This document shows, piece by piece, positions 42,501-54,169 of a DNA stretch of 64,000 nt; positions within the stretch are counted from its first letter, which is position 1, and every line of letters starts with the position of its first letter. The translations under genes and the position numbers were made by a program. The DNA is taken from the NCBI GenBank assembly GCA_037447655.1, contig JBBHKE010003309.1, forward strand, positions 22,542 to 86,541. Reading direction: 5' to 3'. Source of the stretch: Zygnema cylindricum (lineage: Eukaryota > Streptophyta > Zygnematophyceae > Zygnematales > Zygnemataceae). The notes under the pieces were generated by a model. It had not been told where the DNA came from. It ran no database searches and saw only the letters and a list, made by a program, of their open reading frames with translations.

Positions 42501-45500
42501 GGAAAAGAAAGGGGAGCTTTGAAAAAGGGTGTTTGCTTCTTTTGTAGAGAACCGGGTCACTATATAGAGGAGTGTCCTTGCTTTGAAGAACTTAGAAGTT
42601 GGAATGTGAAAGAGGAGGAAGAAGGGGAAGAGGAGAAAGAGGATGAAGAAATATTGGAGCTTCTTCACATCGGTAGAATGGAGAAGAGAGAGAAGTACAC
42701 AGAAATTACACGAAAGCAACGATGTGCTTTTGGAGGTATAAGGGAAGTAAAGGGAAGGGAGGTACTTGAGGGAGTTAGAAATGATGAAGATGTCAAGGAG
42801 TGTAAAAAGTATAATTTAGAGATGAGAAAGTCAGATCTAGAATCTATAATTGAAAAAGGGAAAAGTAAAAATAATGAGGATAGTTTTATAGATATTTTGG
42901 AAACAGAAAACTGGTCGCAAAGGGAGACTTCAACGGATTCTGAGGAAAGGGGAGAAGTAAATCTAGAGGGGGTTTTAAAAGATAGGGGAGAAGAGGAATA
43001 TTTAATGAAAGGTTTAGGGGAGGAGAAATATTTATTGGGAATAAAAATGGAAAGTGATAGCGGAAAGAATTACTTGGGAGAGAGTGAGGAAAGTTCAAAA
43101 AATGGGATGAGTATCAAGGATAAAAATATGAGTACGGAAGACGTAGATCTTATGAGGAACTTAGCGGGGATACTTGTTTTTTCGAAAAATTTGGGGGGTA
43201 ATGGACTTGACATCACTAATGGGAGTGATGCCATCTATGAAGGTGCGCCTGTAAAAGGGTTAGCATCAGGGTGTGTGTTGCAGATTGAGGATGTGGCTGG
43301 CTCTTTAAATTGCAAGAGGGAAATCGGATTTTGTGTGGATGGAAAAGTGATGAGGTGGATAAAATCTTTTGCTCGGATTTATAAAAAGTGAGATGCTAAA
43401 TAAAATGTGTGATCAGCAAGATGGAATGTTAATTTCAGCTCATCTAATAGACCTTTTAAAATATGAGGGTATATTCTTAAAGTTTAATAATAGGAAAAGA
43501 ACGAAAAAAAAAAAAAAAAAAAAAAAAAAAGGGTTTTTGTTTTTGTTGTTTTTATTTAGTGGGAGTTGGCGCAATAGAAGACTAAAAAATAAGGGGAGTG
43601 TTAAATTTGTGTATTTTCTAGGTCTGAATTTATTCTGTGTGTTTGTCATATGGTCTTGTCTAAGTCATCCATACTTGTCGTAGTCACTGGAAGACAGAGA
43701 TAGCCATGGCTGCCCCCATAGTCAAAAAGAAGAAACAGGCAAAAACAAGCAGGAAAACTGATAGTTGGCCAATATGCTGCTCTAAACCGGATTTGAACCT
43801 GGGTCTATGGTTTGCTATGTAGGCGTAAGCCTTATCCAATAAGGCGTTACCGAAACGATACACGTGACGGGTTTCAAAGATATATAAATATTAACGCAAC
43901 AGCTACTTAACAGCAGACTAACCAAAAGGAGCAATTCATGCATGTACGCGAATCTGAACCATGTAAAATATGTTTTGATCGCACGGCCGGCATTATAGCC
44001 GCCACGCGAAGTGAGCTTTTGGCGGCATACGGAGATAGCGTCACGCGGTGCCACGTGGCGCCACATTATTTGATACCGGAGAAGATGGGAGGAGGAACCA
44101 TGGCTTCCGATTTGACAGGTGTCACCTTGTAGACCTTGTCGTACAATGGACGTACAATAAGTACATCGCCCATTGTACCTTCTTGTACTTTATAGTGTTC
44201 CTATTGGACTAGGGTTTAGTAGTAGGTAGTCGTGAGTAGGCAGACCAAGACTTAGTGATATTTAGGTACCTCTCTCTAAGAGAGCTTGTAACTGTAAAGG
44301 TCATCTTTGACCAGCCATAACTTAATGCTCGGGTGAGCAAATTCACTGATTCTTTTTGCTGCGGACTCAGGGGAGTCTAAGCTACACAAGGGTGTAGTCG
44401 GTCAGAGTCTTTGCGTGCCAGGGTGGCACTTATTCAGTGGGAAAGTCAAAGTGGGGAATATTGTCCAAAACACATATTGAAGCTTTGCATTTTGTGGTGG
44501 AAATGAGCACACAGAAGGTCTTCTCTTCACAGGGGTGAAGGTATATTGGAGTTCTTGTTGTCAAGGGATCATTTATTTGGGTTAATATCAACTTGGAGTC
44601 GGCACTATCTAGATTAGCTTCTTTTGGATCTGCGAATTCTGTGGGCAATGGAGCCCATAGAATTTCAAAGATAATATGACGCAAGGAGTTTGAGTGAAAG
44701 TGAGTGGGAAAGAGGTGGAGATAGGAAAAGAGAGGGTTGGGCTAAGGAGCGGGAGGGGGAGTTGTTAGGGAAGAGGGACACGGAGAGGGAGCGGGAGAGG
44801 ATGTGAAAGGGGAAAAGGGAGGAAGAGGGAGACGAGAGGGATAGGAAGACGGAGAGGAAGAGGGAGGGGGGAAAGGAATGTGATAAATGATCGGACGAGA
44901 GAGATAAAGAGGAAGTGAGAAAGAAATATGGAGAGGCAGAGGGGGAGGGAGTGTTAGATGAAGTGGGCGCGGGAGGGCGAGCTTAGAGTGATGGAAAAGA
45001 GGGTGAGGATGAGTTAGAAGGACGGGAAGAGGGAAGGAAAGGAAGGTGAGGGGGCTGGGTTAGTGGAGGGGGTGGGTTGAGGAGGAGGACGGAGGGGGAG
45101 GAATAACGGGGAGCTGTAATAGAACAGGGAGAAGTGTAGGGAGAGATAATGCTAGGAGAGAAAGGAGAATAAGAGCTTGAGTGACAGGGAGAGGGGCAGG
45201 TGCTGGAAATAGGAGAGTGTGAGAGAGGTGGAGAGGAAACCGAAGAGAGAGAATAAACATAGTGGCATAGGGAGAAAAAAAAGGAAGAGTGAGGGGGGGA
45301 TAGAGAGGAAGAGGGCGATAGAGGTAGAGAGGAAGCGGCAAAGGAATAAAAATGGGAAGGAAATAGGTTAAGGGAGAAGGAAAGGGAGAGGAAGAGTAAG
45401 AGGTAGGCGAAGAGGGAGAAGAATATGGAGATGGAGAGGGCGAGGGAGTAGGTGTTGGTTTTGGTGCGATCTTTGGCGATTTATTTGTAACCGCAAAAAA

Positions 45501-48500
45501 GAATTTATTTGTACCGGCAGACTTTTACCGATTCACATTTCGTGACGTGACGTGACGTGACAAATCGAAGTGTACGGAATTTGACGACGATTCAGCCAAC
45601 CTTTATTTCGAGTACAGATTGTGTCAAACTGGGAAGCGGCACATTGTGGTGGAAAACGACAAAACGGCAGCATCTCATTGCACCACTTATTTAGGCATTT
45701 CATCAGAAGATGACACATAAAAATATATAGAGTGCACAAAGGCACTTAGAACAATTATCTCATGGAAATGTCTTGCAGATCACTCTCAAACTCAGAATAA
45801 TCTTAGGATTCATAGTGGAAAGCATATACTTTATTTGATCAAAACTCTTTGTACATTCTTTATTAGGAATCTCAACGTAGAACATAGAAGGAGAATGCTG
45901 CTTTATTAGAGTTAGTCCGTAGGAACAGTTTGTATTCCAATCGGGGCTCACTTCGGCTTATGCCTTGTGGCCCCTTCACTATAACTAAATCTCCCAAGGG
46001 GCCTAAACATATATAATCTATTGGTTTGTTTCTATGCCTCTCCCATTGCCATCTACTTAGTATTTCCTACAGGCTAAATTTCCCTGTGTATAGATTTCAT
46101 GTGTTTATCAGTTGGGTGCGCACTGGCTTATATGACCCTGTAAAACAATTAGGTTATGGGCCCACAGCCCTTGCCTACAGAATTCTAAGTCTAGCTAGAT
46201 AATAGGGAGTTGAGCCTAATGAGCTTTGCTGATCCGTGGAAAGACTCCGATGATCTTGAGTTTTCTTCCTGCAAAGGCTCCAACGGCAATAATGAAAGAG
46301 GATCACATGCTTAGAGAGAGAAAGAGAGATAGAGACATTTGTCCTCAGGACACTTAATGTGTGAAAGGGTAACAAGGAATCCAAGTGAGAGCAGATCAGA
46401 TAGTAAGAGGACTTGATGCAATGATCAAGGTGTCAAAGAGACTCATGATGATACCGTACAGAAGTAAAGTGACAATAAAGGCACACATTTCCCACTTCAC
46501 TAGTCTACTAGATGATGCCGATGCCATCGGGCTTCAACTCTTAGAGGATGAAAGAACATTGCTACTAACCCAATCCATCCCAGACGATATTAAGAGGAAT
46601 CTTACAAGGTAATATAGAAATTCGAGGACATGGACATGGAGCAAAGCAATGATCGCATTGGTGGAATCTTTTTCTAATGGCATAGAGGAGTCAAAGATCA
46701 ACAAGGATTCCAGGATCTCCCAAGAGCCTACAAACAGCGGAAGGGAAGACAAAGTAAGACGTCAAAAGTGTGACAAACAAGAGAGCTTTCTCCGCAATGA
46801 AAAAGAGGAGTATCTCTTCGAAGCATGCATCGAACATGAAGAAGGGGAGGTTGTCAAAGTGTCATAGAAAATCCAAGCAAGAAAGACGAAGGTGACCAAT
46901 ACAACTCGCCCATACAACAAAAATATCCAACCAAATCTGAAGACTGCAGAAAAAACTACATCAACCAACTCAGAGTCTACATCAACCAACTCAGAGTAAT
47001 TAAATTCACAGAAAGTGAGGGAAGTGAGGATGTGTTTGTTGCAAAATTAAGCGACATGGCTTACCAGGACGAGAATGCAGTGATCGGAGAACGAGTTGCA
47101 AATTAGGAGCGGATTGGCATCCAAAAAATTGTAGAAGGTGACGACTCCAAGAAAGATGAAAGGATTGATATACAAAATCTCCAAACAGATGGCAAAACTT
47201 CGAAGCGTCAGTTTACACAAAAAGTTTGGCCTGATTCTAGAAAGTGCACGGAAGGCATGGTCATAAATACAAGGGTGTCATTTCACAATAACAAGCAAGA
47301 GAAGAGCGGGAGGAAAAAGGCGTGGATGAAAAGAGGAGAGTACTAACCAAAGAGACTTCGTCATCAAGTGACAAAGATCAAACAGCCCCATGTACCAAAG
47401 AACGAGATCCAACCGCCTACTTTTTCACCGCCATCGTCACCTGATTCCGAAAAGGAATCTAAGGTTTGTGAACGGAGAAACCTGTCAAAAATAGAGAAAC
47501 CAAGCAACAAAACCAGAGAAAGACTTAGTAAAACAAAAAATAGAAAAATGACTCTTAACAGAAAGCATGTCATAGATGGTGGAAAATCAATTGTTTTATT
47601 ATAAGTCGGAATATTTGAACAGAAAGTCAGGAGTCAAACATTAAAGCAAGTTGCTACGCGAGTTTTTAGACACACATTAAAAATAAGTAAACCTGATTGA
47701 ATGATAGACAAAAAAAGGATCAAAACTCTCATTGATAAAGGTCAAAGAACTCACCAACTAGAAAGAGTTGAGACCAGTCACAGGTACATGAGGAGTAATG
47801 ATGTTAGAGGTAGCCATTGGGCTACAAGCGGTCATTTGAATTCAGTTAACATTGTCATTTGAATTCAGTTAACATTCACATGGACCAAGGTGGGGAAGAC
47901 AAAAAAGTCATAGGTAGAAAGAGTTGAGACCAATCAGAGGTACATGAGGAGTAATGATGTTAGAGGTAGCCATTGGGCTACAAGCAGTCATTTGAACTCA
48001 GTTAACGTTCACATGGACCAAGGTGGGGAAGACAGAAAAGTCAACCTGCAAAATAGAATTCAAAAGGGTCACATCCATAAGAATCAAGGTAGAGGAAACA
48101 AAGAGGAGGCCAAAAAAGGAGAAAAATATAAGGAGAGAAATCACAAAAGTTTAGAGGGAAGAGAGTCAGTGCAGAGACTAAACAGAGGTAAAAAGAGACA
48201 TCAGAAATGTAGCATCGGGAAACAAAGATGAAAGTGCATTCAGCAATGGGAGTCACACAGGCACAAGAGAGGACTCACCAAGAGGAGATCACATCATGAA
48301 GGAGATTCCAAGGAGACGCCCAACGAGTCAACCGCACAATATAACCCCTCATCTCACCATCTCCGACCAAGGCGCTCGCTTCACCAAAGGAACGCAATTC
48401 AAAGGACCACGAACCAAATGAGCCGAATCTGCAACAGAAAGGAAGAGTGGCTCATAAAAGGTAACCTTGCAGAAAAGCATTCTAAGATGAAATGTGCAAG

Positions 48501-51500
48501 AGACATTCGTGAAAGAGACCATAATCAAATTTTGAGAACTTTCACATAATCATCCTGCTAATGCAACAGTGCTTTCAGTTGAAAAGGAGACGATGGAAAA
48601 GAACTTACCTACCTCCAGCCAAGAGGGAAGAAAATCGAGGATTGGCCAAAGGCCAAGTCCACTCCCAAAGGTGAATCTGAGGGAGTTCCACCTCGAAGAG
48701 GAACTCCTATCGCCATGAAGAAGGCAAGTTCTGTAAATCGGAGAGAAAGAGGGGAAAGGTTAAAAAAAAAAGACCTAATCACAAAAAAGAGCCCAAATAA
48801 GATTTCAATTAGCGCTTGTCAGTGAGATCCCTACAAAATTCTTCAGCTCACAGTGCGTGAGTAGCATTCAACAGAAGTCGAACAAAGACAGCGAAGGAAA
48901 GGAAGAAACCTTACTAAGTGTTAAGAGGGAGTTCTGAGTCAGTGGACGCAAGTTCGAGGAGAACACCCACAGACAACTCCAAAAGGCCTGGGAAACTCAA
49001 ACCTGTCAAAAAAGCATCATATCAATGAGTAGGGTAGCAGGAGAATAACCGAAGTTTAAGACTTGCAAAGTCAAAACATGTAAAGATGCATTGTTAACCA
49101 GAACTGACACACTTGGGAAAGATTCGATGTAAAAGACAGGGTTTATCTCTCACCTCAATGTCAAAAACGTCCTCTCAAATCATCCATTCCAGAGGACTCT
49201 AGATGCGGCCGAAACTCATGAGGCCACAACACGAGCGGAGAGCACCTGAAAACGCCCAGTAAAATGGAAGGCGTGATGGGAGAAAACAAAAGATTAGTTT
49301 TAAAATATTATGTTCACAGGTCAAAGTTAGGTCAAAATTAAAACTTGATGATGTTAAATTAAAGACTAAAAATGAACAGCAGTCAAGAGAAAATATGAAA
49401 ATCAAAAGAGTTTAAAACTTGAAAGGACTCTAACACAGTCAAACTTTAGACTAACAGAGCAACCAGAAAGATAATAGAAAGCACAAGGCCACCTAAAGAA
49501 ATTATTGCGAGAAAGGAGTACAAGGAGAATTCAGATATATTTTGACTGTGAGACAGAGGAGTCTAAGGAAATTCTTACCTATGAGTTAAAGAGGAATAAC
49601 ATTAGAAGCAACCACGATTCACAAGTTCCGATGTAAATAATATAGCGGAAGCTGTGGCAGGGCGAATAGAAAGAAGAATTCTTGACGCCATTGAGATGAA
49701 CCTAAGCCTTAGTTTTCAAAAAGGCGTGCTAAGACATGGCAGTCTGAGGAGAAAGAAAGAATTAGATGAAACCCTAAAAGTAGAAATCAGACTGGAAAAA
49801 TTCCAAAGGGCAAATTGAATATGAGCATGAAAGTACTAACTGTTATATCTATGGTAAGAGTACAGGTTGTGCCTTTGACGTCGTGCGACAAATGCACGAA
49901 CAAATTTTGAGTTTCATATTGGGAAATTCCAAAGTTACATTGCCACCACGAACGGATTAATGAGACGGACGAAAATTCTGACGTCGTTCGAGCGACAAAA
50001 CATAGACTTTGCAACAACATACGCGACAAAAGTATGATGTCAGACAGACATCGAAATCAAACGACAAACAAACATCGAAATCGACAGTCAAAATGACATC
50101 TTGATTTGGAGAATTGAGCTCGTACACTAAGGATAGGGGACACGTCTGATGGTCCCAGGATTTAATCGTTGGTAGTAGAAATTAACGCCAGCGATGCATA
50201 GATTGACGGCGCCAATCGCGCTTTAATTGGTCCTAATATTTTTTTTACAAGTCAAAATTTGACCACTGGTGGTCCCCACGAGATCATACATTGAATGGAA
50301 CGAGTACTACTCAAAATCGACGAAGCGACAAATTGTATCGACTTCGTACTGACCCAACCATACGGTGGTCAACTCAAATATTCCGTGGAAATATCGAACG
50401 AGAATTTTTACGATTACGACAAAAAGTCATTGAGGACGATTTTGTACAAAACGCATTGCCGAAACATCGAGTGGGAGTGTAGGTTTTGGTGTGATCTTTG
50501 GCGATTTATTTGTACCGCCAAAAAAGAATTTATTTGTACCGGCAGACTTTTACCGATTCACACTTCGTGACGTGACGTGACGTGACAAATCGAAGTGTAC
50601 GGAATCAGACGACGATTCTGCCAACCTTTATTTCGAGTACAGATTGTGTCAAACTAAGAAGCGGCACATTGTGGTGGAAAACGACAAAAAGGCAGCATCT
50701 CATTGCACCAGTTTTTAAGGCATTTCATCACAAGATGACATAAAAAGATATAAAGTGCACCAAGGCACTTAGAACAATTATCTCATGGAAATGTCATGCA
50801 GATCACTCTCAGACTCAGAATACTCTCACGATTCATAGTGGAAAGCATCTGCTTTATTTGATCAAAACTCTTTGTACATTCTTTATTAGGAACCTCAACA
50901 TAGAACATAGAAGGAGAATGCAGCTTTATTATAGTTAGTCCGTAGGAACAGTTTGTACTCCAATCGGGGCTCACTTCGGCTTATGCCTTGTGGCCCCTTG
51001 ACTATAACTACATCTCTCAAGCTGCCTAAACCTGTCTAATCTATTGGTTTGTTTCTATGCCTCTCTCATTGCTAATCTACTTAGTGGTTCCTACAGGCTA
51101 AGTTTCGCTGTGTATAGATTTCATGTGTTTATAAGATGGGTGTGCACTGGCTTATATGACCCTCTAAAACTATTAGTAGGAGAGGAAGCGGGTGAGCTAA
51201 GGGTAGAGAGAGAGGGACAATGAGGGGGAGGGGGTAGAGGAGTAGTAGAGTGAGCGAGAGACGTAGAGGGAGAGGCAAATTTAGAGGAAGTGGGCAAGAT
51301 AGAGGGAGAGGAATAGGGGCTGAGAGATACATAGGGAGAAGGAGATGGAGTAGGATATGGAGAGGTAGGGAAAGAGGTGGAGGGAAGTGGGGAAATTTGG
51401 ATAGGGAGAGATAGAGTGTGAGGAGATGGAGAGGGAAATAGATAGAGACGGTGACGGAGAGGTAGTGAAAAATTGTAATTGATATGGTTTTCTAGTTTTT

Positions 51501-54114
51501 TTTGTGGATTCCCTGTATCACAGGCAGTTATTTGGAAACTAGTTGAGTGGAAGCATTCCGTCGTCTATTGGTCAGCTGACATCACTCCAATTGTTGTATG
51601 ACACATGATATTACGGTTATGTTAGAATCCAAAAGTGCGTTGTAATACAAATGATTTGTTCCAAAAAGTATTTCATCACATCGGTGTATGTCAAAAGTAA
51701 CGTTTTATTTCGATTTATATCATGATATTATAAAAAATTTCAAAATCTTTCCAGGCGTACAAATACAGGGATGATACACAAATAACTATAACAAAATAAA
51801 AAAGTAATTTGTTTAAGAGAGACAAAATGTAGTTTAAAGGAAAAACATCAAGAAAATATAGTTGTATTAATAAAAAGAAAAAGAAAGAAGTAATAATAGA
51901 AAATTAATAATAATATTTATAAATCATAAATACTAGTGATAAATAGTCATACAAAATAACATTTAATATCAAATTGTCATAATATGAATAATAACCCTTA
52001 ACAAATATAATAATTTTGATTCCAAAAATATTGGTGAATTTGGAGGGGAAAAGAGGGGGAGGGGACGAGAGGCTAATGGGGTTGCGGATAGGATTCTGTT
52101 TAAAATAAAGTTGGATTGGAAAACTTGCATGATGTTAATGTAGTTTTTCCTTTGTATTTGCACGAATTCTTTTTATTGGTTTGCAATTATTATTTTTTGC
52201 AAGAAAGGGAGGGGAGTGAGGAGAGTGAATAAATCCATGTGGTGTGGAAACATTGCAATCTTTATTTTTTCCTTTGTTCGTTTTACATTTATTTTTTTCG
52301 TTGTGTGTTTTTAAGAAAGTAATTTGAAGTAGTTGTATTTGTTTTAAAAAAATAGAACAAGCATAAGAGGGAAAATTAAAATGACGGTGTGCAAGAGAGA
52401 AAATACGAAAATGCACTCTCATTATTGTTGTTCTTTGGTCTAAAATAGACCGCAGAAGCCACCCAAACTATCATGCAAAAAGCTAAGCAAAAATAGGTCG
52501 ACGAACAATCATTTGAAATGCATCCTCCATTTAACATACAACAACATTTAGGGTTTCATGGAATAATCAACATAAATAAACCCTATGACAACATCTAAGG
52601 TTTGATGGAATAATCGACATAAACAAACCCTAGGACAAATGCATAAACAATGCATATCAAACATATAAAACAACATAAAATAACATAAATAAATAATAAC
52701 AAAAAGAGTCCAATCACACATAAACATTAAATAAACAAAAGTATATCAATAAACATATTACTCAAATGCATGACCTAATCGGCAACCCTAAAAGTCTACA
52801 TCTTCGGTCCCCACTTTACTAACCAGCATTGATTAAAGTTCTAATGAAGCTCAAACCTATATATACACTTGTGAGCTGTTAACAAATCACTAAGTGTCAA
52901 AATAACCAACGTAAATTATGTAACTGTCACTAAATCAAATTAATCGTAAGCGTACACCTGAGAGTCAAGCAATCGTAAGCGTACACTTGTCTGCAAATGC
53001 GACACATAAATTAAAGTGTCGAAACCCTAATTAACCACTTAAATATAAATGTCATAATCAGCACTAATTTAATAATACAAATAAGACAAAGCATTGTTGT
53101 TCCAAATATTTTCAAGTACACGCAATCTCATAGAATCGTATGCTGAGTCATGCTGAGTCATGCTGAGTCACTCAGCGAAACTCCTTGATTTTCGTCAAAG
53201 AATCCGGGACGTCCAAAATAAACATCGTGTGATTGACGCGATTTCGCGTCACCACTACTTGAAAAAATAACGGCGGCCTATATCCGCCGTCCGTCACTCT
53301 TAATCGGCACCCTTGATGTCGCGCCGCGTGGTCATAAAAATCCACTTGTCGAAACCTCGTCAAACCATCCGAAATTGTCCGTACCGCAATTTTGTTCCTC
53401 GTCATAAATGCGCCTGCCAAAAATAAGTACACCTGTCCCCAAAAAGATTCTATGTACCGGCGGCGTCCTTTTTATATATCCCACGTGTCGCATTATGAAC
53501 TTTACGTGCGACGTACCATTTTATCTTCGTCGATTATCTCACGTCGGATTGCTTCGCGATCCGCCGTCCATTTCCTCTCACATTTCGCGCCACTCAATTA
53601 CTTCATTAATTTACGTGTACATTTAATTCCCCAATCCATAAATTCTTTCGAACCTCCACAATATATCGCGTAAATGCGTACGCACGAAACATCGCGTACG
53701 CACGAAACGCTCCGTACGCACGAAACTAAGTTTTAAAAAACAACACTCCCCCGAAAAATTAGTCTCGTGCATCCATGGCGCCACGTCATCAGCTGTCACC
53801 AATGTTACCAGCTGTCACACCTGCTTTCAACTGCCTTCTCCATCTTAATCCGCCATATTCCTCCAACAAAATTTTCCCACTTGTTCCACCATCGCTTCCG
53901 CTGCCTCCACATACCATCCAGATTTCATAATACATAATATATATATTTTTCATTTTCTGATTACAACAAAATTTTCTATTTTCTCAACAATATCTAAATC
54001 CGATTCTACTTTCCACAATTCTATCTCAAGTCAACTAAAATTAACACTAAAGGATCACACTAATAATATAACCCAACTCAAAATTTATACCTCAACCATA
54101 TCAAATCTAGATTT

Positions 54115-54169
<55 letters not shown>

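Larger units (their letters stand above)
40518..44667 (+). mobile_element. Non-autonomous copia element C (very recent)
   Basis: LTRs 40518-41585 (1068 bp) and 43599-44667 (1069 bp). I noticed one 1-bp indel between them by eye. Perfect target duplication AAGAT (40513-40517, 44668-44672). Primer-binding site directly after the 5' LTR; polypurine tract ending AATAAGGGGAG before the 3' LTR. The internal region (about 2 kb) keeps gag and zinc knuckle but has lost protease, integrase and most of reverse transcriptase, so it must have been mobilised in trans. LTR ends and Gag N-terminus show kinship to elements A and F. Confidence 0.93.
45453..51175 (+). mobile_element. Large non-autonomous LTR element D
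   Basis: LTRs 45453-46151 (699 bp) and 50478-51175 (698 bp), beginning TGT and ending TTA, flanked by the target duplication GTAGG (45448-45452, 51176-51180). At least six differences in the first 150 bp of the LTRs make it older than A, B, C and E. Primer site follows the 5' LTR. The 4.3-kb internal region has one Gag remnant and no recognisable protease, integrase or polymerase, so it is a large retrotransposon derivative. Confidence 0.9.
52426..53745 (-). repeat. 3' LTR of element E
   Basis: 1320 bp. It contains a triple TGCTGAGTCA array and a triple CGTACGCACGAAAC array, both present in the other LTR. An 86-codon frame (53432-53172) is conserved in both LTRs, but its product is unrecognised. 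Confidence 0.92.
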
